Positions 37,122 through 50,405 of a DNA stretch of 64,000 bases are shown one piece after another (positions within the stretch are counted from its first letter, which is position 1; each line of letters opens with the position of its first letter). The stretch spans positions 5,952,001 to 6,016,000 of the forward strand of contig NC_135043.1 of NCBI RefSeq assembly GCF_051020975.1. Direction: 5' to 3'. The translations under genes and the position numbers were made by a program. This DNA comes from Osmia lignaria lignaria. Taxonomy: Eukaryota > Arthropoda > Insecta > Hymenoptera > Megachilidae. The notes under the pieces were generated by a model. The model saw only the letters and a program-made list of their open reading frames with translations. It did no database searches and was not told the origin of the DNA.

Positions 37122-40100
37122 TCTAACAAAACATAAAATTGAATTATATCTGAATTGTTTTGTCAATTTCACATAGAAATCAATTGCAGATAAATGAATC
37201 AACGCCAAAAGTGTATAGAAATAAATCGATCCAATATTCCCTTTCAATTACAGTTTCATTGATTATAATTTCTACGACAGAAGTTTTATTCCCATTAGAA
37301 AATGTTCAATCAGAGCCGTGTTTCCCGATTGGTATGTATTCCATATCGAAATTATCGTGTTTCACAATACTTGGCGGATCGTACAGCTTCCGTCGAACGT
37401 TAAATACACAAAATTGGAATCGAGGTTTATCGATGTTAATAGGGGAACGAGGAGGAACAGGAATCGCGGCTAATTAAAAACGACACGCTGATCGAGAAAA
37501 TATTTATGCGCCGTTATGCATCACGAACTTAGCCGTCCGTTTGCAATTTTCATCTCTCGCCATTTCACCACTCCCGTTCGTTCGTTCGATTGAAGCTTCA
37601 ATAAAAAAAAAAATCAAAAAAAAAAAAAAAATGAATCTTCAGGGACTAGTAAACATAACACTTACTCGTTTCACGATGGATTATCGGTTTAATTGTTCAA
37701 AACACACTTCCATTGTGGACTCCGGTTCAGTGCTCTTTCCATTTCCAATTTCTATTCAACCGGAAATTCCCTTTTTTATCTTTCAAATAAATGCTCAAAA
37801 GGATTCTTTATAAATTGCATCGTTTACTGTATTCTTCTATTGACACATGTATTTTTATAATTTTCTTTTTATAATAGTCTTATAGACGTATCACCATCTG
37901 TAGTTTATAATTGTATAATTTGTGCAATTTAATAGTCACCGTATTACGACAGTATTATTCACAGTTATTTCCCTCGTGATTGCCTCGTTTCAGGCTACTT
38001 CACTTGTTCCGCTCAAGATCGCTCTATTTAAGATTCCTTTACTTCCGGTCCATTAATTTACGACTCATCTTCCCGCCATGATTTGGGCTTTTATTGCGCT
38101 ATTATTCTTTGGTCGAATCTCGATTGCTCTATTTTAAGATAACTTCGTTGGCGGTGGCATCACTTTCGTTTCATTTAATCATATCATTCTCACGTACGTT
38201 TATCTCATACTACTTAGGATTTCTCTCGTTGGATTAATTTATTCGACGATATATTATGATAGATGTGGTTTTTGATAGAAACATGTCTAATTTATCGAAT
38301 AGAAATGATGTATAAATTGGCTGTTATGATAACACGTTAAGCTAGTTAAATTCTGTGGTAAGTACACGCTCTCAAAGGACCCAGGGGTCTCTCGAAAGCT
38401 GCTCCTCTTCCAAGTTCTCTCTGAATACGTTCTCTCGACTCTGGACACGCCAATTCTCTGACCTCTCACGAAATACTCACGAAACTCCGAACTCTGTTAC
38501 AACTTTGACTAAAACGTTGATCCACACCCCTTTTATGAACGTTTGCTCTTCATTTCCTATTATTCGTCCAGAGAATCACTCGCATCGTCACTAAAGATAA
38601 CTTTATTCAAATTGTTTACGAACCTTAAAAGTTTATTGTTAATTTCATTCAGCCAAAATTATCGAAGATATATTTTTTAAAATAAAAAAGAATCCTTTAA
38701 AAAATGTTAATAGATTTCCTTTTAAAAAAATTCCCAACCATGCACGTTCTTCTGATTCTTCTGAAAAGCATTCAATTACTATTGCATTCTTTTCAATCAA
38801 TTAAAGAAAGAATTTCAATACTAGTTTCCAAAAAATTCAAAAATAAATCCTTGATCTGCGAAAACCTGTTACATGTACCTGGTAACCGGTAACTGGCGTC
38901 AGTAGATCTGCACTATTATTTACTAGTCTCTATAGATCGACAACTAATCCCTTGAGAAAAAGCACTGGTGTCATTAAAATCAACTATCGTACCATAAAAC
39001 CAATTACCATCATTTAATTTCTTGTCAGGTGTACAAGGAAGTAGTTACGGGAAGAATTTTCCAAGAAATTATGTTGGAAATAGAAAAAGGAAAACGCGTA
39101 TCGGTACTCGGGTTGAACGATTAGTCGAGTATGAAATTAGCATCGAGGCGACGCGTGAAATCTGTATCGACGCCGTCCTATCTACTCGTTCCAGATCTAA
39201 TTTGAATTTACGTGAGGTGTAAATTAAACGGAGGCTCGAGGATTTTTGCCTCGAACCGATAACAGCCAGCGGAAATTTCATAGATTTCGATCTGACGTAC
39301 TAATTAGCTGGTAATTGGCTGAGGCATCGTCACTTATTTATAGGTCGTTTTGGGATTTTAATAGTGGTGATTAATCTGAATTTTCATATAGGATGATAGG
39401 CATCGAGAGGGTGAGGATTTATTGGCCTTCTTTTAGAAGGTTTTATAAGGTGTTAAAACTGTGATTTAATGCAGTAATTAAGTGCTATTATAATCTTCCA
39501 AATTTTCAAGCATATTTTTTCTATCTTCAAGAATTAAAAATTCCTATAAAAATAATTTCCGTTTCCAAATAAAATTATTTTTGCGAGCATCTTAATTTTG
39601 GGAGGGGTAGATTACTCCCACACTCTTCCTCCAAATCCACCCTTATTGAGCACCGGATTTAAACAAACTTTTATAACACGCGACTTTCTGGAATGTTATC
39701 ATAATTTACAAACAATTTCATCTTCTCCCAACCACTTTGGTAATCTACATATCTGCCTATTTGTTTCCGGTGCTCTTTTTGTCCTCTCTCTATTCACTGT
39801 TTCTTCCGCTGGAGAGCGTTATGGGAAAAGCGGCCAGACAGTGGAAACGAAATTGCCTGCAACTCATGACAACTTGCTGGGTTAGTATAGCCCTCTAGCG
39901 CGATAAAATGTTATACCGAATGCGGCAAGCGTAATTCCGGATTTCATAGTTTCTCTCTCTATAGCTGTGTATGCGCGTACCATGTTCATGCATCATTTTA
40001 GAGAGTGCATTTTTGGGAGATTCCAAAGCTTTAATGGGCACCAGCTTTCGGCTATGATGGATGCTGATATCCACAAGTGATGAAACGCTGATGCATGGTA

Positions 40101-40325
40101 GATCCTCTAATAATTATTGCCGTCTTAACGCGTTTTAAATTACCCCTCGAAGAATATATTGGAGGATAAAAATTCTTTTGAAGCAAGAATATATTTTGCT
40201 CTTTATACTTTCAGATGATGTAACATGGATTCTACTTGTAAAATTATGCAAATTATTCTTGAACAGTTACGTGCTATGAATTGGAATTTTTAATATAAAG
40301 ATTGAACTTTTATTGTTTAATGGAG
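37122..40325. other. Non-coding DNA, no gene seen
   Basis: Includes a poly-A-rich run at about 37,598-37,631. At 39,027 a fair acceptor (TTTCTTGTCAG) is followed by GTGTAC and a short open frame, but no good downstream donor was found, so no exon is called. No RNA gene was recognised. Confidence 0.5.
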
Positions 40326-40370
40326 TATTCAAATTGGGGCTCTCTCCATGGTCCGCCGTTTGAGGATTAG
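40326..40370 (+). mobile_element. TTAA-type short repeat, copy 9
   Basis: AAATTGGGG, a perfect CTCTCTCCATGGTCCGCC core, and a TTTGAGGATTAG edge where the terminal TTAA has become TTAG. The left part is not clearly recognisable. Confidence 0.7.
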
Positions 40371-42171
40371 GACAAGGATGAATATGTTTAATTTACAACT
40401 GATTCTTTATTTTATTTTATTTGATTTCCTTTAATTTACCTTACCTTAATGTAAATACGCTTCCTCAAGAGATTATCGTTCAACTTTAAATATTAAACTA
40501 TAAATTCTGCTCGTCTCCCTGTGCCGTGTAAGCCATTTGAACGTAAGAGGAAAATCGAGTTGAGCACATGTTTACAGGGACTTTTCCCGTTATTTTTCCG
40601 TACCAAAGCCAGCCGCTGTCTGTTCAGTCGCGTTAGAAAGCTAGTCCCCTTGTTTCTCGCTAGTAGGTATAATCTTATCAAAATCCGCGGCACGTGGATT
40701 CGTAAAAAAAGAAAGAGCCGGGACGAGCGCGAGACAGGGCTTCGGAGGGCGGAAACCTACATATTTCAAGCGGAGCACAGCAGAGAGCTTTTCCGTTAGT
40801 TAAGATCACAGAGTTGACTGTAGGATTAACGAGAGGTCCGTTGCTGCTTTCGAGTCTCGCGAAAGCTGAACAAGCACGTTAATCCGACGGATGTGCTCGT
40901 CTCTGAATGTATCGACTGGTGCGATGCTCGACTTCTGGAGACTTTAATGCGCGATAACGAATGATCTTTCCCTTTAACCTGGCAAATCTATGAAACTAGA
41001 AAGTCCTAGCTAATTTTTTATCAGCTTTACTGCTTACTTTAATCTTATGGTATCTGTAGATATCTTTTTTTTTTTAATTGTTTAAAAAAATTGTTGGTTG
41101 TGTGATTGAAAATTCTATAATTTTCATTTGACTTTGAGTAATATAATACTAATAGCTTCAGCATTTTAATTACATTTACCTGACACTAAATTTATTCAAT
41201 CCCTTCACCCTTCTCCAGAATTACCATTCAATCAACGAAAAGTGGCCGCAATAAATCCTCCGTCGCCCGAAGTCACTGACAAGAAAACAAGACTACAGAA
41301 AGCATATTTCCCATCACGGTCGTGTAATTGCATCTCTGATGGTCTCATCAATTACCGCCATTCAATCTAAGCGTCATCGAGAGTGGATAGGTACTCGTAT
41401 CGTTTCCATCGATAAATTAAAAGCAGCGGAACGTTGTTGCTGGCTTTCTAATCGCGCAATAAGGAGCACGGTATCGGGCGAATTAGGATAATAAAGCGGA
41501 TAGCCTGTGGACAGTCGATCGGTAATTACACGGGACAGGGTAATTTCCGAATGAGCGAGAAACGCGGCGAGTTTCGAGAGCGTTTAACGCCGGTACGAGC
41601 TTATGAATTACAGAGCGGGCCCGGGTTTATCCAGGATTTTCGTTGTGCTCGTTAACGATCATCGATAGCGCGTAGGTAGATCGATCGATTTGCGCGTCGA
41701 GGCTCGCATAAAAATCGTCGAGAGTGGCACCCTCCTAACCGGGTGAACAACTTTATTTCACCCATAAAATGCACCGTTTAATTAAGTGCTGCGTCGAAGT
41801 TGCCTCGACCGAGGCTGGTTTACATTTAATCCGGACGGTCCTTGTAATTTAGAACCCGTCGACCGATGAAAACTGGCTGAAAGTTGCGTTGGAAAATGCG
41901 TTATCGTCGGTCCGAGCTATTGTCCCGTTGTTCGACACGCGAACAAGAGTTGCTCCAGTTTACGTGGAATATTAACTGTTCCTATATGTTGCAACTTGTT
42001 CGCACCATGGAGAACTGAAAATGAATGGATGAGGAAAAATGGAGACTTTTAGTAGGACTTTACAATTGGTACTTTGGTATTTTACAATTGTTATTAATAT
42101 TATTCAAAATTCATTTTTCTAATACTTTTACTCAAGGCCCAATCACTGGGATTGCCATAGCTCTTAAGATA
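40371..42171. other. Non-coding DNA, CpG-rich block
   Basis: From about 41,390 to 41,930 the sequence is high-complexity and CpG-rich, with short AT words (GGTAATTACACG, TTTAATTAAG) spaced through it. It lacks long open frames and may be a conserved regulatory block. That is inference and needs cross-species alignment. Confidence 0.4.
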
Positions 42172-42230
42172 TTAACCTCCCATGGAGAGATCCACAATTT
42201 TAATTTTAATTTGTATTTCATATTACTTTC
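42172..42230 (-). mobile_element. TTAA-type short repeat, copy 10 (minus, internal deletion)
   Basis: The + strand reads TTAACCTCCCATGGAGAGATCC, then ACAATTTTAATTTTAATT. TTAA and the CCATGGAGAGA half of the core are kept, but about 12 bases between them are missing. A 152-codon ATG-started frame (42,025-42,483) runs through this repeat, which argues against it being a gene. Confidence 0.5.
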
Positions 42231-44871
42231 ATTTTCTGAATTTTACGCCGTTCTTTTGAAAATTATTCTGGATGAGCAACGAATTGTAGATTCATATGGG
42301 AGTCGATTAGAGGGAGAAAGCATCAGAATTCGAGCAGGAAGTGAATATTTTCGGGAGCATGCAAGAGTTACAGTTGCAATGCAAACAATCATCGAATCCC
42401 TCGAACGCAGCTTAATCCGGAGTAATCCTCGATTCCGGTCACGCGACCTGTTCCCCGGCATAAAATACTATCGTGCGTTGTAATTCACGCGAACGAGATA
42501 GTTGTAAGGTTCCAGCATGGCAGATTAGAAAATATAAATCGCTGGTCCTTGCCTTGGAACGTACTGCTCTCTCTCTTCATTTCGTTTCGCCCGACGCTTG
42601 AACGTATTTCGAGGCCCCAAGCCAGATAAGAATTTCGTGCAGATGCAATCCACTATTCCTCCCTCCTTTTTTCTTCTTTTCTTTTATCTTTCTTTCCTCC
42701 ACACCAACGAGATTAAACCTGGAAAATAAGGGATGATACGTTACGCGTACGTAAGGTCTTACTTTCTCGGGCAATCAAATTTTTACTATTGTTATCCATG
42801 CATCGAAGGTGTTCATTAAATTTTCAGGGAATTTTGTCAAATTTATCGTCCGTTTTTATATTTCTATTTTATTACAACTTCTAACCGAATCGTAGAAATA
42901 TGCTACCTGATTTTGCTCCACTTCCGAAACAACTCTTCTCGAACTCGGAATACTTTTATGCGAACGAGACAATTTTTTCGAAAAATTTCGAACCTCTAGT
43001 CGTTGGTTGAAAAATATCGAAATACTCTAGAGTTGGTCGAAGGAGCACGTTATCGTCGAGCGTGCAAAACGGTATCGCGAATCGCGTACGATCCGCTCTT
43101 GACGGAATTTCAATGAGCAACCGAACGAAAGCGTCGAGGAGGAAAAAAAGAGGAGAAAGAAGGAAACGAAGCTTTCCGTTCGAACGGGGGTTGCGCTGCT
43201 CGAGAGGCGCACAATGCTCGATAAGAAGGTCGGGTTCGATGAAAATGCATTGCCTGGCCGCACGAAAACGCTCCTTAATTCTTGAGTGGCCTCGTGTCAC
43301 GTCGCGGCTGCTGCAAAACGAAAACTCGACGGGTAGCTGCATCGAATACGGGATAAAAAGGGGGTGGAACGGGAGGATAAGTTCGCGAACGGGGGTGGAA
43401 CGAGCGAGGGTGCGTTTAAACGTACGATAGCGTGTCACAGCCAAGCGATAATTAGGGTTTTTCTAGCTTTTTCTTCCCTTTGACATCTGCTGGGACGCGT
43501 CTGCTTTCCCTTTTTTTTCCGGCCGACGTCCATGCTTTTTCCTCGCGCTACAGCCGGGAAAAGGGAAATGAAAATTCTTGACGACGAGCGTCAGGAAAAA
43601 AGATGTCCACTTTGACACAGTTTCGAAACTGACAGAAGGCTTTTTGTGCTTTTTTTTAAATGTGGAATGAATAGGGAGGGTTATTTGTTTAAGAGGAGCA
43701 TAAAAAGGATGTAAAATTGGGGTACATGGTGCTTTTTAAATTAATGGTATAATTTAATTTAGGTTGGATGCAATATATATTAAAATAAACAAAATATAAT
43801 AATACAAATAATATATTTACAATTCATACAAGATGCTATAAAATAATCATTACTAATTTTCGTTATTAACATTCCATTAAGGGCTAATAAAGAATTTTAA
43901 AAAATCATAGTTTAATAATATATAATTATAAATTTACTGACAATTGTAATTATTCAATAATTCCATAACAAATTTTAAATTCTCAGAAATAACTCCTGTC
44001 TATTCAAACAATACGATTACCCACTGACAAAGTAAATAAATAATCCACAAAAGTGTGGAATCGATAAGCGGAAACCGCAGGATTTCACCGGGAGCAGACA
44101 GGAGTTTCGTTTCGGACGAACGCCTGTTTGCGAAAGCGTTTCTCATCCCCTAACCGCCTTCCCCTGGAACCTTTTCTCGACTGTTCCCGTAAATAACCGA
44201 GGCGGTGGCATTTCCATGCGTTACAGCGTTGAAAATCCAACGGAAACGCGAAGTCGCAGGTTCCTTTTGCGCTCGTTCGACCATTGAAATACGTGTTTCG
44301 TAGAGGATTTACCACGCCCATTGATACGAGCGACCGACAAAACCAGCCGGCACTGTTTACGCGGTCGTGCCAACACGGAGAATGTTTTTGTTGTCTATCC
44401 AGCTAACCTCGGCGCCGTAGATCAACGTTGCCCTCGGATCGTGTATCGGACAGGTTAGTCTCGCTTTGGTTTCCGTCGCGACAGCCTCGTTAAAGCGGCT
44501 TGCCGTCGCGAGAATACGCGTTTCAAACCGCACCACGTTTTTCCGCTGGAAAACGTTTGAGAGCTTCGAACCGTGCGCGACTTTGTGCCTCTTTTGCAAT
44601 TTTATTTTCACCCGTTCTTTATGGTGTTCTGTGTGTGGTGCCGGAATAAAACAGCGAGACGACAGAAGTGGCTGCTACAGGAGTAGATCCTGGGAGCAAA
44701 GGTTAGGAAATCAATATTACATATTTCGATAATTATCTTTTCAAGATATTTCGATGCCATATTGACTTGTAGCCTGTTGTCATCGAATGGAGTCGACAGA
44801 ATTTAAAAAAGGCAATAATTTTCGGGCCCCTGAAGAAAAGTTGAACCAAAAAATATAATATAATGCGTTTC
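42231..44871. other. Non-coding DNA, no gene seen
   Basis: The 43.0-43.45 kb part is CpG-rich with long frames on both strands at once (162 codons minus, from a TTG; 122 codons plus), which points to composition. The 43.74-44.04 kb part is very AT-rich. No exon or RNA gene was recognised. Confidence 0.5.
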
Positions 44872-44935
44872 TCAACCCTCGAACAGCGGACCATGGAGAG
44901 AGCTCCAATTTTGATTTAATTCTATATCTCATATT
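44872..44935 (-). mobile_element. TTAA-type short repeat, copy 11 (minus)
   Basis: The + strand reads TCAACCCTCGAACAGCGG, then ACCATGGAGAGAGCTCC and AATTTTGATTTAATT. TTAA at the edge has become TCAA. The core is otherwise intact. Confidence 0.7.
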
Positions 44936-46281
44936 ATTACCTTTTGTTTAAGAATTATACATATATTTAACTTTAGTGATCAATAATTGTATACTTTAAC
45001 CTACACGTCTCTCATAAATAAGTTAATCAAAAACGCTGGTACTCGAAAGAAAAAAAAAAGGGGAAAATACAACATACAGAGGGAAAGCTGAGAATCATAT
45101 TCGAAACAATAATCTGGTCGATGAAAGGCTCGGAAACAATTGTTCGAATACCAGCGTAGCCATCAGAAATATAAACAAAGGAAGTTACAGAACACCTAAA
45201 GCAATAGAAACGTATGAACAGTCAACGAGTTCGTTAACGTTCGTCGAATTGTGAGAGTATCGTTGAAAAAGTTTGTTGATCGATCGAAAGGGTTCTCGAG
45301 GGGGGGTCGCAAAACGAGCCGAATGAATAGAGTTTCTGTCGACGAAAGGTCCTTAAATCTCGAGGCAAGCTACGGGAAATCGTAGCGAACGCTTTATTAA
45401 ATCAGACACACAGTTACGGTACTGTAAGTAGGCTGGTAGAAGCGTGCCGTTGACGCAACGAGACTAATTACGACGGATATGTGCTCGAGCTCTTGCCGGA
45501 TACTTGCAGCTTTGCAACACCGTTTCATGATTCTCTCTCTCTTTCTCTCTCGGGGTATAGGCTGTTTTCGCTATAATTCGACAGAGAGTTTTCAGAGAAT
45601 AAGAGAAAGAGAATTTACTAGATGTGTGTGTTTATGTGTTTTTCGACTTTGTGCCAGAGACACGTTCGTCTGAGATGTCTCGCATGAAGAAGAAAAAAGA
45701 AAGAAGAACGTGTTATTACGCTTAGAATGGCTCGTGGTTATTAACACGCTACCTCTGTTACTTAAAATTACTTAGGGCTTCAGCAAGAGCGCAGAAGTAA
45801 TTAAAAGTCTGTTTTAATAGTCGACAATCCTTTTACGATATTAACGCTTCGATTTTTCAAATAAAATAGAAATGAAAGCTTCTCGAATTATTCATTCAAG
45901 GGATGAAGGTGATATTTGACGACGTGTACAGAAGTATCGAGACCACGGCGGCTACGTAAGTGGTTCCATTAAAGTTTCAGGGTCTCGATCGAGAATGATG
46001 GTATAAATTACACGTTCGATTTTCGTGGGGTACAGCGAAATTCACGAACCGAAGGGTGCCGATAAATTTTCCAGGTTAGACCGGGTTCGCGTGGTTCCGG
46101 AACTCGCACAGCTCGCTGCGTAATTTGTAATCTCCGAATTCTCTTCGTCCACGCTTGGCTGAGAGAATTTAAGGTCCTTCTAACGAACGACCATAGTAAT
46201 TCAGATTATTTACACCGTGATTCGAAGTCGATCGTGCGATCTAATCGGGAAAAATCTGTATTAAAATATTCGAATGATATT
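44936..46281. other. Non-coding DNA, no gene seen
   Basis: A CTCTCTCTCTTTCTCTCTC run lies at about 45,533-45,552 (GAGA-type sequence on the minus strand). Nothing else was recognised. Confidence 0.5.
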
Positions 46282-46335
46282 GACGATCGAATGGCGGACC
46301 ATGGAGAGAACCCATGTGAAAATTATCCTACAACT
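46282..46335 (-). mobile_element. TTAA-type short repeat, copy 12 (minus)
   Basis: The + strand reads GATCGAATGGCGGACCATGG, then AGAGAACCC and a decayed AAAATT. The TTAA edge is lost. Confidence 0.65.
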
Positions 46336-48737
46336 CTTTAAATTGAATTTCAAATTAATTCTTTATGAATGAAACGTCAACATTTTTTCCACAAATCAAA
46401 ATATTGATCAGTTCGATTGGCGAGGCTATTAGTTGGAATCCTCGACGAATACCTCTAATTTGGAACAGCCGAAATTATCGTCAGCTGGATTTCGTTGGAA
46501 AACGAAGTGGCGTCAAGATAATTCGCAAAACGCGATAGAGCGAGAGGGACGTGAAAAGTGTCGGTCGTGGTGCGATACCAATCGACGTCAGATTAATTGG
46601 GCCCATAAATTCGTCACAGGGTGCTTATTAATCTTTTCGAAAACGCTCGCGCGTCGATTTAATGTGATTCCCGCATGATTCGGGGATTGATGGGGAACAT
46701 CGGTAGAAGGGGTATGGTTTAATATTTCAAGTGGCGTCCGCTCGACAACACCCGATAAATCCGGAATTATTTTAATTTCGAACAGCTGCGATTAAAAGCG
46801 TTCGAGCTTTTGCAAGATTTATCGTTTGATAACGCTTTGTACCACTGTTCAAGTAATTGTTATTATCATTTCATTTGCAAAGTACAAACTCCGCATCTGA
46901 AATCAAATTATAATCGGTCAAATTGTTTATTAATCGTCGAGCAAAAGTTTTCTGTAAGGGAGACTCAGGAATCTCTGAGACCCTATTGATTCACCATGAA
47001 CTTGTTAGCAATGATCGTTGATGAATAAAACAAATGATCGCGTTTAAATTGCCGGGGCAATAGTAAGACGCGTCTCGTCATAAATTTTCATAAGCTCATC
47101 TTTATTAAAGCGACTACGAACGAGGGACAAAAGTGGCTTGTTTCACGCAGCGGAAACTTCTTCGATGCTCGCGTAATTAATATGCCTCCTCTTCGTGTCG
47201 TTGAATTGTTCGCGATATCCCGATATTACGTTTGTCGTACGCCGCCGGCTGAATACGAGATCTCGGAGTATTAAGATGTAGCTGAGATGAAGCTTGAATA
47301 GTTTTCGGGGTTGAAAACAAGGGTTGCGTAAGGGCGAGCTTGCGGAGTAATCGAGGGAAAGAGTTGAATTTAATAAGGCTATGCGATAGGAATGTAATGA
47401 ATTCTAATTCAATTGGAATCTTACTAAACCTCATTAATTATTTATAAAATAAGGTTAATTTTAAGGACCATTGAATTTTTTGTATAATAAAAATAATATT
47501 TTATTTAACGTGAATTTCAACAACGCATAGCTTTTTAAAACCACTCGTGGCATTTTATTTCAACGATCTCGGAATCGAAAATAGGTTCCCATTCTCAAAT
47601 TGTATTATAGTTAATAATAATTCTATCGATAACGATTGATCGGTTAAATCGAAAGGTTCACAAAGAGCCGGTAAACATTTGTGAAAAAGCATCGCGGCTG
47701 CGGTAACTCGATAAAAATTCGCCACCCACGGATCCCGGATACTTAATCCAGCGGCCGATTGATAAACCGTAATATACGATGCGTACGGGGTAAAAGTGGA
47801 CGAGAGGGTGAGAACGAAAGTATCGAGCAACAAGGGTGGCGACACGCCGCGTCGAGTCGAGGATGAAATTCAGTTGGTTCGTTGGTGCGTTAACAGATTT
47901 CAACGTGTAAAACTCAATTTTCTCCGATCGCGTTTTTTCGTCACTGTTACACCCCCTCTGTTCACCGAGCCGCGGCTCGCCAGGAATTTCATTTGCTACC
48001 CCGTTCAACCAATTAAAAGGCGGAATAACCAGACGCATTAAACCGATAACGCGACGGGGATTGCAACAAATCCGTGTAAGCGGTTTTGTTACTTCTACCT
48101 ACGAACAACGAACACTTTGTTCCAATATCACCCGTGAAAATCGTTCACGTTGATTCGTCGATGAAAGAGAAAAACTTGATTTGCTTTCCTTTCACGATGT
48201 AAAAGTTAATCAGCGTTTCCTGGAAATTGTGCTGTAAACGGCGTCAGCTGATTTTTCATTTTTTTTTTTTTTTTAGAATAACTGTTAAAGGGTTATTGAA
48301 TAGAGAGTGTCGAATTTTAATTGAATTTTCTGCTTCTTTCTGTTCATGAATATTTAAATTGAAAATATCTGCCTTAGGTACAAAAGCACACAAGTTCCGA
48401 ATCTCGGTAATAACCAGGAAGTCACGTTCGTGTTAGCTTCTTACAAGTTCAACGCTCTCAAAGTATTGTATAACATTACAGAGTTTTATGATTCGAAGAA
48501 CAAATTTAATTTTCTCCCGAACTGTGCGTGTACATTTAGTATCTTCATTATAATAATTAATACTTAATTAGTTCCAGTCATTTTGAAATGATTGATCTCC
48601 GATATTACTTGGAAATACAAATTACTTTTATGAAGAGCATCGAGTTCCAAAAATTTTTCACTTTATACTATTGAAATGATTAGTTGCTTTAAAATTGTTA
48701 AGAGAATAATACATAGAATAGTCCATTGCTAATAGCA
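46336..48737. other. Non-coding DNA, no gene seen
   Basis: Frames at 47.55-48.04 kb overlap on both strands in a CpG-rich patch. A poly-T run lies at about 48,260-48,276. No exon was recognised. Confidence 0.5.
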
Positions 48738-48850
48738 CTTTAAGTATCCTAAATTGACCGCAAAGATTGATTACGACTCCAGGAAACAATCTAGGCAAAA
48801 CTAATCTTCCTCTTCCAGGAAGCAATATTCCCCAATTTTCCACCATCACG
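48738..48850 (-). repeat. Diverged local repeat, copy A
   Basis: Aligns with 49,154-49,220: CACTTTAAGT/TACTTTAAA, then TTGACCGCAAAGATT/CTGACCCCAAGGATT, then CTTCCAGGAAGCAATATT/CTTCCAAGAAGCAATATT and CCCAATTTTC. Copy A has about 40 extra bases in the middle. The two copies flank the terminal-inverted-repeat element at 48,914-49,100. The strand of the original repeat is a guess. Confidence 0.6.
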
Positions 48851-48911
48851 TATTTACCAATTACCATAGTAACTATGTCTCGTTCCATTTTTCGTGATTC
48901 AACAATCAAGT

Positions 48912-49102
48912 TACATTAGACTCTCGTTACATTGCCACGTGAGCGATTTGACGAATTATCAAGCATATTAATGCTACTTATCTATTATCATAGTCTATGA
49001 AAATAAAACATTTTTATCTCCCTTTCCCTAAGAATTTGGAAGCTTGACAAATTTTCTGATCCTACAATCCCATTGGCAGCAATATAACGAGACTCTACTG
49101 CA
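48912..49102. mobile_element. Short element with CAGTAGACTC-type inverted ends
   Basis: At the left, TA (48912-48913) is followed by CATTAGACTCTCGTTACA and TTGCC. At the right, the sequence ending 49100 reads inward on the minus strand as CAGTAGAGTCTCGTTATA then TTGCTG. These facing termini match the ends at 8,357 and 58,049 and enclose 187 bp without coding capacity, as in a Tc1/mariner or pogo-type MITE. The right TA flank has decayed to CA. It could also be two separate solo ends. Confidence 0.55.
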
Positions 49103-49153
49103 TTTCGAAAATTCCCAAGAAAATTGTATAAAAACCCATCGAACTTCCAGTAT

Positions 49154-49220
49154 GTACTTTAAACTGACCCCAAGGATTTCTTCTTCCAAGAAGCAATATT
49201 CCCAATTTTCTACTACGATG
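49154..49220 (-). repeat. Diverged local repeat, copy B
   Basis: Shorter partner of 48,738-48,850; the two share about 60 alignable bases including the AAGCAATATTCC and CCAATTTTC words. A minus-strand frame through each copy gives similar VVENW-like peptides, which only reflects the DNA similarity. Confidence 0.6.
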
Positions 49221-50336
49221 CACTGGCCAGTTCGTACGCAATCATAATTCCAAATTTTCCGTACTGCCAAACACAATATTCTTCCATGAAAACGGTCCAC
49301 GTATCACGATAATTGCGCCAGAGTCAAGTTATTAGAATTCTTATCGTGAACAAGGACATCGTATCATCCAGTGTGTAACTGACAGTATTTTCGTGGCAGA
49401 AATTGGATCGAAAAAGAGAGGAGACAGAATTCCATCGATTGGAAAGATCCTTTTTCGTTTCTCGTTTACTCGATCCTTGTTCATTGGTCACGGTGTAACG
49501 ACGAAAACTAAGCTGGTCCTCACGGACGGGGCTCGAGCATTCATCGGATGTGACGTTTAAAAGGTAGGAGGACAATTTCGATGGCGTTTTGGGGTAGATT
49601 TTAGAGATATTCTGAATAGCGTTCGATGAACAACGAAATTCGTTTTAATCAATTGACGTGTAACAAATAGAATTTACCTTTTATTCAGATCTTTTTATAA
49701 ACTTATTTACCACCTAAATTTTTTTAATAAATTAATAAATAACACAGCTAGGATCATTTATGTTGTATTTCCACGTTGCATTCAAAATGTCACGAATTCG
49801 TGATCGACGAACAATGTTGATCATTAACGAGCGACAGGTAGAGGAACATAGGTTCAATTCTTTCCTAATAATTGGCCGTCCAAGGTGAATGGCGTATGAT
49901 ATCAGTTCGTAACGAAAGCTTCAGGATCTATTCTGACACGGCATATCTCATTCGACAGAATTATGTAGTCTATTGTTGGTGGTGGGCAACGGAGCCTCTC
50001 GTGCCGTCCAATCAAGCATGAATCATCCGGTTTCAGTTTCCTCCTGCATCTATTACCCAACGCTGTCAGCCGACTAATTTGCTGGTTAGTTCATTCGCCG
50101 CAATTATGATCGTCCCGCTGTGCGTACACGAGATCGATGTCAACCAACGAGGATAAGTTTATTCGAGCTTCGACGTTCTTCTGGACAATCTAAGAGAAGA
50201 TAAATCGACGTTGATCGATCGTTACAATGGCAAAGAATTATTTTTGATAAATTGCAATTGAATAAAAGAACTTGGAGTTTGAAATTAAAAGAAAATTTTA
50301 AGGAATAGCGCTTTCAATAATGAGATATTTTCTTAT
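49221..50336. other. Non-coding DNA, no gene seen
   Basis: Mixed composition. No splice-flanked exon, RNA gene or repeat end was recognised. Confidence 0.5.
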
Positions 50337-50405
50337 TTAACGCCTCTCGAATGGCGGACCATGGAGAGAGTCCCAATTTTAATTTAATTCCATATTTCAT
50401 AGAAT
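50337..50405 (-). mobile_element. TTAA-type short repeat, copy 13 (minus)
   Basis: TTAA at 50337-50340 is followed by CGCCTCTCGAATGGCGG, then ACCATGGAGAGAGTCCC and AATTTTAATTTAATTCC. Core and core-side edge are intact. The far end fades out near ATTTCATA, a word shared with copies 10 and 11. Confidence 0.75.

Noticed and set aside
39010..39222. Acceptor TTTCTTGTCAG followed by an open frame
   Set aside because: The acceptor is fair, but the only nearby donor (GAG joined to GTGTAA) is weak and the peptide is unrecognised.
42025..42483. 152-codon frame with ATG start and hydrophobic stretches
   Set aside because: It runs straight through a copy of the TTAA-type repeat (42,172-42,230) and has no recognisable family features.
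42956..43444. 162-codon minus-strand frame
   Set aside because: It starts from TTG and overlaps a 122-codon plus-strand frame; both reflect CpG-rich composition.
43690..43735. AAAATTGGGG followed by ACATGGTG as a TTAA-type copy
   Set aside because: The core CTCTCTCC is missing; only the short AAAATTGGGG word matches.
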